This document shows positions 40,314 to 49,254 of a stretch of DNA of 64,000 bases, piece after piece. A program made the position numbers and the translations under genes. Source of the DNA: Butyricicoccus intestinisimiae (GTDB lineage: Bacteria > Bacillota > Clostridia > Oscillospirales > Butyricicoccaceae); assembly GCF_018918345.1 (NCBI RefSeq), contig NZ_JAHLQI010000002.1:310001-374000 (forward strand), given 5' to 3'. Under the pieces are notes generated by a model, which saw nothing but the letters and a program-made list of their open reading frames with translations, was not told the origin of the DNA and made no database searches. Numbering within the stretch: position 1 is the first letter of the stretch; every line of letters begins with the position of its first letter.

Positions 40314-41537
40314 TTAATCTTTCTGTCCGTGCATGCGACGGCGGCGGTCATTCCAGCCTTCTTTGTTTTCCTGCCGTGCACGGGCAACTGCCATCGCACC
40401 GTCCGGCACGTTCTTGGTAACCGTTGTGCCTGCGGCGGTCAATACGCGGTCGCCAAGCTCAACCGGCGCCACCAGATTGGTGTTGCAGCCGATGAAGCAG
40501 TCATCACCGATGACAGTCTTGCTCTTGGTATATCCGTCGTAGTTGACGATAACCGTGCCGCAACCGAAGTTTACGCGCTCACCGACTTCGGCATCGCCGA
40601 TATAGGTCAGGTGCGAAACCTTGGTGTTGTCGCCAATATGTGCCTTCTTCAGCTCCACAAAGTCACCGATGCGGGTGTGGTTACCAACCTCACAGCCCGG
40701 ACGGATATATGCAAACGGCCCCACCGTTGCATGGGCGCCGACCTTGCTCTCGTAAACCTGCGACGAATTGACGCTGGTTTCATCGCCAATCGACGCACAA
40801 TCGAGAATCGTGTTCGGGCCAATCGTACAGCCGCAACCGATCCAGCTGCCCGGCTTAATCATCGTGCCCGGCAGAATGGTCGTGCCGTATCCGATCTGTG
40901 CATACGGGGAAACGTAGGTGTATTCCGGATCCAGCATGCTGATGCCCTTGCCCATCAGCTCGGCATTGATGCGGCGCTGAAGAATCTTCTGTGCACAATA
41001 CGCATCATACGCCGTGTACACAGCGACATGCGCCTCCGTGCGGCAGGACTCCGTCTTTGCACTGATGCTCTCTGCAATGCGGATGGACTCCGTCAGAGAC
41101 ATCGGATGGCTGTCCAAAATTTTCTTGAGCACGTGCATCTGGAACACCGCGCAGTGCCATGTATCCGCCATGGCGCCGCAGGTCAGCATGCTGACGGCGT
41201 TTTTCGACTGCCGATGCATGCGAATGACGCGTTCGTACTCCTCCTGCTCTGCGTCCGGCATTGGCGTGGACAAAACCATAACGTCTCCGTCGAGCTTTTC
41301 CACAGCGGCGCGCAGCATCTCGGTAAAATCTGCGTCATCCGGGCACACAATGGACGGAATGCCTTCCAGCTCGGTCTCACTCTCCTGACGAACGTAGACC
41401 AGCTCGCATGCATCCGGCAATGCGTCCGCCACGATTCGTCCGACCGGGGAAAACAGAATTTCTCTCTGCACAGGGTACTTTCCGTCCCTGCTCCGTCTGC
41501 CGCCCAGCAAAATTGTATTCAATTTCTCACAAGACAT
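40314..41537 (-). CDS. glmU: GlmU-like protein with degenerate N-terminal domain
   Basis: 407 residues against 450-460 for usual GlmU. The C-terminal left-handed beta-helix (about 200-390) is intact: repeated hexapeptides, the catalytic region GPFAYIRPGCEVG, HLTYIGDAEVGERVNFGCGTVIVNYDG, and NTNLVAPVELGD, so glucosamine-1-phosphate acetyltransferase activity is likely. The N-terminal uridyltransferase half is worn: in place of LAAGxGTRM-K there is ILLGGRRSRDGKYPVQRE, and the domain is short. UDP-GlcNAc formation must then come from this altered domain or another enzyme. It heads the glmU-prs operon. Confidence 0.88.
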   Translation of the reverse strand: MSCEKLNTILLGGRRSRDGKYPVQREILFSPVGRIVADALPDACELVYVRQESETELEGIPSIVCPDDADFTEMLRAAVEKLDGDVMVLSTPMPDAEQEEYERVIRMHRQSKNAVSMLTCGAMADTWHCAVFQMHVLKKILDSHPMSLTESIRIAESISAKTESCRTEAHVAVYTAYDAYCAQKILQRRINAELMGKGISMLDPEYTYVSPYAQIGYGTTILPGTMIKPGSWIGCGCTIGPNTILDCASIGDETSVNSSQVYESKVGAHATVGPFAYIRPGCEVGNHTRIGDFVELKKAHIGDNTKVSHLTYIGDAEVGERVNFGCGTVIVNYDGYTKSKTVIGDDCFIGCNTNLVAPVELGDRVLTAAGTTVTKNVPDGAMAVARARQENKEGWNDRRRRMHGQKD

Positions 41538-41672
41538 GAATAGGCTATCCTTTCTTCAATCGAGGCTGTCAAAAGGGCAGACAACCCCCACGAAAATACT
41601 TAATCTTATTATACTATGTTCTTGAAAAAAAAACATCATAAAATATACAAAATTTCGCGGAATTCTTTCCCC

Positions 41673-41701
41673 TTGCACTATTACATTTGTCACGATATAA
41701 T
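41673..41701 (+). promoter_or_regulatory. Promoter of the dnaD-like operon
   Basis: TTGCAC (41673-41678), 17-base spacer, TATAAT (41696-41701). Confidence 0.82.
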
Positions 41702-41808
41702 AGAGATATTATCATTCAGTGACAATTACTGAATCAGAACTGCACATTTTTCCACAAATACACCGCATTTGTGCAATGGGAGCAGGCACTTTTTTTCCGG
41801 AGGAACCC

Positions 41809-42777
41809 ATGTCTCTTTCATCTCTAATCCCCGCCGGCGGGGACTTTTGTGTTTTACGCGCCGATGTTGTCGATACGCTTTTAACCTGCCGCGACGGCGA
41901 CAGTGCGCTGGTATATCTCTATCTTGTCCGCAAGGGGCAGGCATTTGACGAGCGTGAAGCGCTGCGAGATTTACATTTGACGCGCGACCGCTACGACCGC
42001 GCCGTACACACGCTGACCAATCTGCGGCTCGTCCACACGCCCAACGAACAGCCTGTACAAGAGCGCTCCGCTGTGCCGCCGCGCTATTCGGTCTCGGAAA
42101 TGCGCGCGCAGCGGGAGGACGATCACCGTTTCGCATCCGTCTGCCAAACCGCAGAGATTGTACTCGGCCGGCCGCTGACCGACTCACAGACGCGCACCCT
42201 GATGAACGCATATGAATATCTCGGCCTGCCCGCCGATGTTCTCATTGATCTGCTCACCTATCTGCACCGCAGCAAGGGAACCGTTTCCCGCCGCGACATC
42301 GATGAACAGGCGCATCTCTGGGCGGATATGGGTATTTTCTCTGCGGATGCCGCCGCCGCTTTTCTCGCGCAGCGCGAGCGTGAAAAGCCCTTGATGGACG
42401 AAATGCTTCGCGTCTTAGACATGGCAGGCCGCGACCCCGCACCGGACGAGTACCGTTATTTATCGCAGTTTATCCGGCAGGGCTTTGACGCAGAAGCCGT
42501 CCGCATCGCCAAGACGCGCATGTACGACCGTCTTGGCAAATTCAGCTGGAAATATCTCAACGGAATTCTCGAAAGCTGGCACAAAAAAGGCCTGCACACG
42601 GCGGCGGAAATTACCGCTGTGGAACCGGATTTGCGCCAGCCTGTTTCCGCCAAACAGGTACAGAATCCATCTGCACCGCCGCAGGCAGCCGAGAACGGCG
42701 GTCTTGCGGATTGGGAGCGTGAATGGCTGGCAGAATTCCACGCAATGACAAAGGAGGATGACCCGCATGGCGTATGA
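41809..42777 (+). CDS. DnaD-domain replication protein
   Basis: 322 residues with an N-terminal winged-helix region (about 10-90) and two copies of the DnaD/DnaB C-terminal domain: one around YEYLGLPADVLIDLLTYL and one near FIRQGFDAEAVRIAKTRM ending KFSWKYLNGILESWHKKGLHT, the YxxxIxxxW family signature. In Firmicutes, DnaD proteins remodel DNA and help load the replicative helicase. GGAGGAACCC precedes the ATG. The stop overlaps the helicase-loader gene by eleven bases, which supports the shared job. Confidence 0.88.
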   Translation: MSLSSLIPAGGDFCVLRADVVDTLLTCRDGDSALVYLYLVRKGQAFDEREALRDLHLTRDRYDRAVHTLTNLRLVHTPNEQPVQERSAVPPRYSVSEMRAQREDDHRFASVCQTAEIVLGRPLTDSQTRTLMNAYEYLGLPADVLIDLLTYLHRSKGTVSRRDIDEQAHLWADMGIFSADAAAAFLAQREREKPLMDEMLRVLDMAGRDPAPDEYRYLSQFIRQGFDAEAVRIAKTRMYDRLGKFSWKYLNGILESWHKKGLHTAAEITAVEPDLRQPVSAKQVQNPSAPPQAAENGGLADWEREWLAEFHAMTKEDDPHGV

Positions 42778-43762
42778 TAAAGCATTGATTTCTTCCATTC
42801 TTCGGCAGCTGGAGCAGCAGCACGACCGCTATGAAGCGGAGGCGGAGAGCCGCCGCTATCAGCTGTCCGCAGACATCCCGCGTCTAGCAGAAATTGACCG
42901 GGAACTGCGCGGCACGGCGGCGAAGGCGATGCGCATCGCCTTTGAATCAAACAACACCGATGCCGCCATCGAGCAGTTAAAGCAGCGCAATCTCGCCTTG
43001 CAGGCGGAAAAGCGGAAATTATTGTTGGACAACGGCTATCCGGCAGATTATCTCACCGTGACCGTCAGCTGTCCCATCTGCCGCGACACCGGCTACGACG
43101 GCAGCCGGCTGTGCGCCTGCGTCAAGCGCCGCGCCGCAGAGATTCAAAAACAGGATTTATCCACCCTGCTGCCCGTTGACAAAGAAACCTTCTCGACCTT
43201 CCGGCTGGACTACTACAGCTCGCAGCCGGACAGCCGCTTCGGTCTCTCTCCGCGTCAAATGGCGCAGGCGAATCTCCAGCGCTGCCGCAGCTTCGCGGAA
43301 CATTTCGGTTCCTCCTACGAAAATCTGCTGCTGTACGGCTCTGCCGGTCTTGGCAAAACCTTTTTGTCCTCATGCATCGCCCGCACGGTCACAGAGCGCG
43401 GATTCTCTGTGACCTACGACACCGCCATTTCCATTTTCGATCAATACAACGCGGTCAAATTCCGCACCGGCGATCCCGCCGCCGCGGCGCATGCCGTCGA
43501 GCGATTCCGCAGCGCAGATCTTTTGATTGTCGATGATTTGGGAACCGAGATGCCCAGCTCCTTTCATACGTCCTGCCTCTATGATCTCATCAGCAGACGT
43601 CTCATGAGCCGAAAGCCGACCATCTTAAGCACCAATCTCCTGCCCGCCGAGCTGGAAAACCGCTATTCTCAGGCGATTGCATCGCGTATTCTGGGCGAGT
43701 TCACGCAGCTGCGCTTTATCGGAAGCGATATTCGCCGCATCCGCAAGCAGCAGCGGCTGTAA
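42767..43762 (+). CDS. DnaC/DnaI-like replicative helicase loader
   Basis: 331 residues. N-terminal coiled region, then a zinc knuckle (CPICRDTGYDGSRLCAC near 105-121), then the AAA+ ATPase: Walker A GSAGLGKT, Walker B LLIVDDLGTE, sensor 1 ILSTNLLP and an arginine finger region (SRILGEFTQLRFIGSDIR). Zinc knuckle plus AAA+ is the DnaI layout. AAAGGAGG precedes the ATG at 42767. Operon with dnaD-like gene. Confidence 0.9.
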   Translation: MAYDKALISSILRQLEQQHDRYEAEAESRRYQLSADIPRLAEIDRELRGTAAKAMRIAFESNNTDAAIEQLKQRNLALQAEKRKLLLDNGYPADYLTVTVSCPICRDTGYDGSRLCACVKRRAAEIQKQDLSTLLPVDKETFSTFRLDYYSSQPDSRFGLSPRQMAQANLQRCRSFAEHFGSSYENLLLYGSAGLGKTFLSSCIARTVTERGFSVTYDTAISIFDQYNAVKFRTGDPAAAAHAVERFRSADLLIVDDLGTEMPSSFHTSCLYDLISRRLMSRKPTILSTNLLPAELENRYSQAIASRILGEFTQLRFIGSDIRRIRKQQRL

Positions 43763-43844
43763 CGCGGCCATTGTGAATTTTTGCAAATTACACACAGAAT
43801 CGTAACAATGGTTTTACTATTTGTTCACAACTTCCGCTGCCGAA

Positions 43845-43998
43845 TACGCTATACTATGAGCATGGAACGAGGGAACGAAACGCTCGCTCCATACAAAAGA
43901 TATGCCGGTATCTTTGAATTTCTCTTACCCCCTTTTTATTTTGTGAAACGTATGCGAAAACGAGGCAGCCATCCAAAACGGATGGCTGTTTTGTTTTG
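43845..43998 (+). ncRNA. Candidate small RNA
   Basis: A TATACT at 43849-43854 (weak -35, spacing about 20) precedes three stem-loops: ATGGAACGAG with CTCGCTCCAT, AAAGATA with TATCTTT, and the terminator at 43966. No ribosome-binding site or coding bias. No known RNA family is recognised. A part of it may just be an untranslated 3' end of the dnaD operon. Confidence 0.35.
43966..43997 (+). terminator. Terminator after the dnaD operon/candidate small RNA
   Basis: CAGCCATCC pairs with GGATGGCTG around AAAAC, then TTTTGTTTT. Confidence 0.85.
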
Positions 43999-44007
43999 CG
44001 TTTTTGT

Positions 44008-44035
44008 TTGCAATGCCGCGGAAACCTGATATAAT
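44008..44035 (+). promoter_or_regulatory. Promoter of the SbcD-like gene
   Basis: TTGCAA (44008-44013), 16-base spacer, TATAAT (44030-44035). Confidence 0.65.
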
Positions 44036-44086
44036 ACGAGATAGAACCAGTCTATTGTTTGGTTTGTGAATTTGGGAGGTTTTTCC

Positions 44087-45181
44087 ATGCCGAATATTAT
44101 CCACGCCGCAGATCTTCACATCGGCGCAAAATTTGAATTTCTTCCGCCGGAGAGCGCCGCACAGGCAATCCGCCTACAGCTGACTGCACTCAAAGCACTG
44201 GTTGAGCACGCAGCTTCCAGCGCAGCGGACGCCCTGCTCATTGCCGGCGACTTATTTGACACGCCGGAGGTGCGCCCGCAGATTTCTTCTGTGGTATTTT
44301 CTATTTTATCCAAGTGCCCGTGCCCGATTTTCCTGTCTCCGGGCAACCACGACTATTATCACGCGGCTTCTCCGTATGCGACACAGCCGCTGCCGTCCAA
44401 CCTGCACGTCTTTACTTCGCGCACGCTGACCCCTGTTGCGCTGGCAGACGGCAGCACCGTCATCTGGGGCGCAGCCTTTCAGGACAACAAGGCGTCCATT
44501 CCGCTGGATGTGCGTCTGGATCCGTTTAAGCTGAACATCTGCCTGCTTCACGGCGAATTGGGCGGAAACAGCGGCTACAACGCAATTTCCGAGAGTGCTG
44601 TCATCAGCAGCCATTTTGACTACATCGCACTGGGTCACAATCACCGATTCAGCGGCGTGTTCCGCATCGGTGAAACTGCACTGAGCTGTCCGGGCTGCTT
44701 TTCTGCAACGGCAAGCAATGAAACCGGCGTCAAGGGCTATCTGTCCGGCAAAATTGACAAGGGCATCGCCGCATTGACGCTGCATCCGTCCGGCACGGCA
44801 CAGTTTGAGGACGTCTCGCTGTCTATCTCCGGACTGTCCGATGACACAGCGCTCGCAGAAGCACTTTTTCCGCTGCTACCGACGCCTACAGAGCATATCT
44901 GCTTAACTGTCCATCTGACCGGCACGCGCATGTATGAGCCGAATTTGGAAGCGCTGTCGCGTTCTCTGCGAAAAACGTTTCTGCACGCGCAGGTATTCGA
45001 TGAATCCGCCGCCATGCAGGATCCCTATCGTTACAAGGACGAGGACGGTCTGCGCGGCACAGTGACCCGCGATTTCATGCACCGGATTTCGGAAAACAGC
45101 CACGACGAACAGACCTATGCCAAGCTGTCGCTGGCACTGGAATACGCACTCGCCGCGCTGGAAGGCCGCGATCCGGAATAA
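44087..45181 (+). CDS. SbcD/YhaO-like DNA repair metallophosphoesterase
   Basis: 364 residues; calcineurin-like nuclease motifs IIHAADLHIG, LIAGDLFDTP, FLSPGNHDYY, ICLLHGELGG, and YIALGHNHRF are complete. SbcD/Mre11/YhaO nucleases normally act with an SbcC/YhaN ATPase, but none follows here: the next gene is on the other strand. GGGAGGTTTTTCC precedes the ATG at 44087. Confidence 0.88.
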   Translation: MPNIIHAADLHIGAKFEFLPPESAAQAIRLQLTALKALVEHAASSAADALLIAGDLFDTPEVRPQISSVVFSILSKCPCPIFLSPGNHDYYHAASPYATQPLPSNLHVFTSRTLTPVALADGSTVIWGAAFQDNKASIPLDVRLDPFKLNICLLHGELGGNSGYNAISESAVISSHFDYIALGHNHRFSGVFRIGETALSCPGCFSATASNETGVKGYLSGKIDKGIAALTLHPSGTAQFEDVSLSISGLSDDTALAEALFPLLPTPTEHICLTVHLTGTRMYEPNLEALSRSLRKTFLHAQVFDESAAMQDPYRYKDEDGLRGTVTRDFMHRISENSHDEQTYAKLSLALEYALAALEGRDPE

Positions 45182-45202
45182 CCGTCCACACCATACCGAT
45201 AC

Positions 45203-45241
45203 AAAAAAAGGCTGAGAAGCGTGTGCTTCTCAGCCTTTTTT
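45203..45241. terminator. Bidirectional terminator of SbcD-like gene and folate operon
   Basis: AAAAAAAGGCTGAGAAGC pairs perfectly with its complement around GTGT; T-runs on both strands. Confidence 0.92.
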
Positions 45242-46055
45242 ATGCCTGCAGCTGTTCCCACAGCTGCATTATGGTCTTGTGATAAACCGGATGGACAAAG
45301 TACGGCGCAATCTGCGCCATTGGCCGAAGAACAAAGTCCCGCTTGGGAATCTCCGGATGCGGAATTGTCAACACGTCATCCGAGAACAGTTCTTCATCAT
45401 AGAACAAAATATCCAAATCCAGTGTGCGCGGCCCCCAATGAATTTCACGGGTGCGGTGCGCCGTCTGTTCGATTTCGTGCAGGCGGTCGAGCAGCTCATG
45501 CGGCGTCCGCAGCGTCTTGACGCACAGCACCGCATTGAGAAAATCGTCCTGTTCCACGCCGCCATACGGCTTGGTCACGATGTAATCCGACACGCGTTCC
45601 ACGCGCATGGTTTCATCCTGCTCCAGCGCCTGTACCGCACCATCCAGATATCCCTTGCTGTCTCCGATGTTGGAACCAAGCGCGATATATGCCATGTGCC
45701 AGCCGCGTTCGATGCAGACAGCGGCGGTCTTGAGCGGCAGACCAATCGGCGCCCACGGCTTTTCAATTTCCAATTGAATGCTGTCGAGCAGCGGCAGCGT
45801 TTGCAGCAGATGTTCGCACAGCTTTTCCGCCGCCGTTTCCAGCAGTTGGAACGTATGCTGTGTCAAAAATGTCTGGATTTCCGCACAGACGGCACCGTAG
45901 TCCATAGACTGCGTCAAATCATCCGTCAGTCCTGCTGTGCGCAGATGGGTGCGCAGTGCCGCGCTGATGACAAATTTCTGTCCCAGCCGGTTTTCCTCCG
46001 GAAAGACGCCGTGATGCGCGAATACCTCCAGCTGTTTGATGCGGATTTCATCCAT
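45240..46055 (-). CDS. folBK: FolB-FolK fusion: dihydroneopterin aldolase / HPPK
   Basis: 271 residues with two folate enzymes in one chain. Residues 1-118 are dihydroneopterin aldolase (KQLEVFAHHGVFPEENRLGQKF; catalytic Glu/Lys region IQLEIEKPWAPIG). From residue 120 on it is 6-hydroxymethyl-7,8-dihydropterin pyrophosphokinase: YIALGSNIGDSKGYL and the magnesium-binding WGPRTLDLDILFYD. The joined enzymes do successive steps. GGAGG lies eight bases before the ATG; it overlaps the folP stop by eight bases. Confidence 0.94.
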   Translation of the reverse strand: MDEIRIKQLEVFAHHGVFPEENRLGQKFVISAALRTHLRTAGLTDDLTQSMDYGAVCAEIQTFLTQHTFQLLETAAEKLCEHLLQTLPLLDSIQLEIEKPWAPIGLPLKTAAVCIERGWHMAYIALGSNIGDSKGYLDGAVQALEQDETMRVERVSDYIVTKPYGGVEQDDFLNAVLCVKTLRTPHELLDRLHEIEQTAHRTREIHWGPRTLDLDILFYDEELFSDDVLTIPHPEIPKRDFVLRPMAQIAPYFVHPVYHKTIMQLWEQLQA

Positions 46056-46872
46056 TCCCGTTTCCTCCGGACTGCAAAATTGCCTGTGTCATATCTACCG
46101 CGCGGCGGTTTGCCAGCACATTGTGGACGCGCACAAACATACATCCCTTCATCACGCCCAATACCGTTGTCGCCAGCGTACCTTCTTCGCGCTGATCCTT
46201 TGGCAAATCCAAGGTCAGTCCAATCATCGACTTGCGCGAGGTGCCGAGCAAAATCGGATAGCCCAGCTCGTGCAGAATTTCTACATGATTGGTCAGAATC
46301 AGATTGTGCTCCAATGTTTTGCCGAAACCAATGCCCGGATCCAGAATGATATGTTCGTCCGCAATGCCCGCCTGCTTGGCAAGTTTGACACACGCACGCA
46401 GATCGTCCAAAACATCCGGCAGATAGTCGTCATAAACCGCTTCTTTTCGGTTGTGCATCAGACAGCACGGCACGCCCGCCTTGGCAATGACGCCCGCCAT
46501 CTTGGCATCATACTTTAAACCCCAAATATCATTGACGAGATCGGCGCCCGCCTGCAATGCTGCCTCTGCGACCGCACTCTTATAGGTATCGACGGATACC
46601 GGAATATCAAAGTTTTTCTTGACCGCTTCAATCACCGGTACAACGCGGGAGATTTCCTTCTCGTCCGGCAGCAGCGTATAGCCCGGCCGCGTCGATTCGC
46701 CGCCGATATCCAAAATGTCCGCGCCGTCCCGTATCATATCCTCTGCGTGCTTGAGTGCCGCATCCACGGAATCCCATTTTCCGCCGTCGGAAAAGGAATC
46801 CGGTGTCACGTTCAAAATGCCCATCACATAGGTGTGACCGGTCGTTTCAAACGACTTTCCTCCAATAATCAT
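46048..46872 (-). CDS. folP: Dihydropteroate synthase
   Basis: Condenses the pterin pyrophosphate with p-aminobenzoate; the target of sulfonamides. 274 residues with the two signatures MGILNVTPDSFSDGGKW and ADILDIGGESTRPG, and the later DVNDIWG-like segment DLVNDIWGLKYD and LGTSRKSMIG. The protein looks complete and of standard length. It starts 15 bases after the HD gene. Confidence 0.95.
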   Translation of the reverse strand: MIIGGKSFETTGHTYVMGILNVTPDSFSDGGKWDSVDAALKHAEDMIRDGADILDIGGESTRPGYTLLPDEKEISRVVPVIEAVKKNFDIPVSVDTYKSAVAEAALQAGADLVNDIWGLKYDAKMAGVIAKAGVPCCLMHNRKEAVYDDYLPDVLDDLRACVKLAKQAGIADEHIILDPGIGFGKTLEHNLILTNHVEILHELGYPILLGTSRKSMIGLTLDLPKDQREEGTLATTVLGVMKGCMFVRVHNVLANRRAVDMTQAILQSGGNGNG

Positions 46873-46887
46873 ATGTTTGACCCTCTT

Positions 46888-47376
46888 TTATAACAAAATC
46901 GTGTTATTTTTCCTGTGTTCCGGCCAATAGCAGGTATCCTGCGCCGCACAGGCAAAGCACATCCGGCTCGCGTCATCCGCTTCACACAAAATGCGTCCCA
47001 GCAGCTGCACGGTATCTCCTCGGCGGTGCTTGCTGACTGCCTGCAAAATAGCCTGTTGTTCCGATGCAGAAAACGCCGTATCGCGCAAAATCTCCTGCGC
47101 CGTGCGCATGCCTGCCGCCGCATGATCCTCTCCGGTCAGATACTGCTGCAAGCGCCCAATATCGTGCAGCAGCGCCGCCGCATAAATAACATCGCGCGGC
47201 AAATCTAATTGCCGGTCAGCTGCCATCAGGGACGCAATGCGCGCCACATCCAGCAGATGCGGCAAGCCATGCTTGCAATATATGCGGTCCCGTTCCAGCT
47301 CTTGGATTTTGTGCAGGCTCTCGCAAAACAGCGGGTGCGAGAGAATCGCCTGTATGCGCTGCATGTTGTGTATCAT
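46888..47376 (-). CDS. HD-domain phosphohydrolase in the folate operon
   Basis: 162 residues. HD superfamily motifs: KHGLPHLLDVARIAS (first histidine) and AALLHDIGRLQQ (HD pair), then EDHAAAGM and SKHRRGD. Two CxxC-like cysteines near the C-terminus (CFACAAQDTC) are unusual. Such HD genes recur next to folate genes in Clostridia; a role in removing phosphate from dihydroneopterin triphosphate is possible but unproven. The start overlaps the folA-folC stop by four bases. Confidence 0.85.
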   Translation of the reverse strand: MIHNMQRIQAILSHPLFCESLHKIQELERDRIYCKHGLPHLLDVARIASLMAADRQLDLPRDVIYAAALLHDIGRLQQYLTGEDHAAAGMRTAQEILRDTAFSASEQQAILQAVSKHRRGDTVQLLGRILCEADDASRMCFACAAQDTCYWPEHRKNNTILL

Positions 47377-49106
47377 GTCTGTTCCTCCACGGCATCGCGC
47401 AGCTCACGCAGCCACGAGAGCGAACCGAACGCCAGCACCGGCAGCTGCTCCTGCTTGGCGCGTTGCCATGCCTGCGCCGGACTGTCAGCCGGTGTGACAT
47501 CGTCACAAAACTGCCGGAAGCATTGCGCCAAGTCCTGTGCGGACAGCGCGCGCGGATTGTTCGGTGTGACCGTGAAAATTTTCTTTGCCAGCGGCGCCAA
47601 TAACCGTCCGACTTCCGTGAAGTCTTTATCCGCCAGCACGCCGACAATTTCCACAATGCCGCCTGCCTTCCAGCGGCGCAGCGCTTCTTCGCGCAGCTGC
47701 TTGGCGGCGTTGGGATTGTGTGCGCCGTCGATAACCAAAACCGGCGTATCACAAATCTGTTCCATTCTGCCTTTCCAGCTGGTATGCAGCAAGCCCTCTC
47801 GGATTTGCTGCTGTGTAACCGGAAACTGCGCAAGGCTTTGAACGGCTGCAATGGCCGTTGCCGCATTTTTTGCCTGTACGGCGCCGGACAGCCGCACCGT
47901 GACATCTTGCATTTCTCCATAGTCAAATGTCACAGATTTTTCATCTGCCCGTGTGACAGAAACGCCCTGTACAACGGTCAGCGGACTGTTTTGCTGCTGA
48001 CAAATGGTTCGAATTTCCCGTTCCACTTCCGGCGCTTGTCCCTGCAAAACCGCCGGTGTCTGCGGCTTGATGATGCCGCCCTTGGCGCGGGCGATATCCT
48101 GTATGGTATCGCCCAAAAATTTCATATGATCCATGCCAATGGATGTCAGCACACTGACCGCCGTTGTCGAAATGATATTGGTCGCGTCCTCTCTGCCGCC
48201 CATGCCGCATTCTACGACGGCAATGTCGCAGTTTTGCTGTGCCATCCACGCGAACGCGAGCACGGTTTCCATTTCAAATGCGGTCGGAACCGGCTCGCCG
48301 TTTTTCCGCATGTCATCGCAGCACGCGATGAGCTTTGTCATCCACAGCGCATAATCCGTCTCGGAAATCATCGTTTCGTTTACGCGCCAGCACTCACGCG
48401 GCTCAAACACAGCCGGAGAAGCATATGTACCGACGCGATACCCTGCCGCCCGCAGAATTGATGCGATGCAGGTCAGCGTAGAGCCTTTGCCGTTGGTGCC
48501 CGCAAGATGCACAATCGGATAGCGATTTTGCGGATTGCCCAGCCTTGCAAGCAGATGCTTCATAGGCTCCAGACCCAGTATAATGCCCTTTTGCGCGGTC
48601 AGACCTGCGATATACTCCCGTGCCTGCTGATACGGCATGGCACGGCGGCGCAGGGTCACAAACGTATACGGAATTGCGCCGTGTACCTCCTGCGATTCCA
48701 CACAGGAATAGGCTTTTTCGTCCCATTGCGGGAACTGCGTATCGCCCGCATATGCGCTGTGAATCTCCGTCAGGTACAGGACATCCGCCAGCGGCAGGGC
48801 TTCCTGATACAGCCGCGCGCCGCCGCAGATAAACACATCGCGTCCGGCGGCGTGTTCCAGCGCCGCGCCAAGGCTGGGCACGGTGACACAGTGCGGCGCA
48901 TCGAAATTCTTGGTCTTGGAAACCACGATGGTCTCTCTGCCCGGCAGCGGAACGCCGATTTCCTCATACGTCCGTCTGCCCATGACGATGACATGACCCA
49001 TCGTGAGATCCCGAAACCGATGCTTTTCCTCCGGAATATCCCAAGGGATGCGCCCATCCCGTCCGATGATTCTATTTTGTGCAAATGCGGCGATCAGCGC
49101 AAGCAT
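47373..49106 (-). CDS. folA-folC: Fusion of dihydrofolate reductase (FolA) and folylpolyglutamate synthase (FolC)
   Basis: 577 residues in one frame. Residues 1-155 are dihydrofolate reductase: MLALIAAFAQNRIIGRDGRI-PW, VIVMGRRTYEEIG, and FICGGARLYQEAL. From about 160 on it is FolC: YPIVHLAGTNGKGSTLTCI (P-loop), MGGREDATNII, ITSIGMDH-like LTSIGMDHMKFLGDTI, VIDGAHNPNAAKQL. The join is at about residues 155-165 (FVTLRRRAMPYQQAREYI), with no stop or frameshift. GGGAGAGAATGCT precedes the ATG at 49106; an upstream open frame to 49256 has no site and crosses the divergent promoter space. First gene of the folate operon. Confidence 0.92.
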   Translation of the reverse strand: MLALIAAFAQNRIIGRDGRIPWDIPEEKHRFRDLTMGHVIVMGRRTYEEIGVPLPGRETIVVSKTKNFDAPHCVTVPSLGAALEHAAGRDVFICGGARLYQEALPLADVLYLTEIHSAYAGDTQFPQWDEKAYSCVESQEVHGAIPYTFVTLRRRAMPYQQAREYIAGLTAQKGIILGLEPMKHLLARLGNPQNRYPIVHLAGTNGKGSTLTCIASILRAAGYRVGTYASPAVFEPRECWRVNETMISETDYALWMTKLIACCDDMRKNGEPVPTAFEMETVLAFAWMAQQNCDIAVVECGMGGREDATNIISTTAVSVLTSIGMDHMKFLGDTIQDIARAKGGIIKPQTPAVLQGQAPEVEREIRTICQQQNSPLTVVQGVSVTRADEKSVTFDYGEMQDVTVRLSGAVQAKNAATAIAAVQSLAQFPVTQQQIREGLLHTSWKGRMEQICDTPVLVIDGAHNPNAAKQLREEALRRWKAGGIVEIVGVLADKDFTEVGRLLAPLAKKIFTVTPNNPRALSAQDLAQCFRQFCDDVTPADSPAQAWQRAKQEQLPVLAFGSLSWLRELRDAVEEQT

Positions 49107-49254
49107 AGCATTCTCTCCCGTCCGTTTTTTCCTAGAAGTATAGCATACCATATTTTCCGTCATATGACAAACCGCCTGCCGCACGTATTTTGGCGCTTTT
49201 GCTAGGAAAATCACCCAATTTGTAGTATACTGATACCAAAGAAGGAGACATGCC

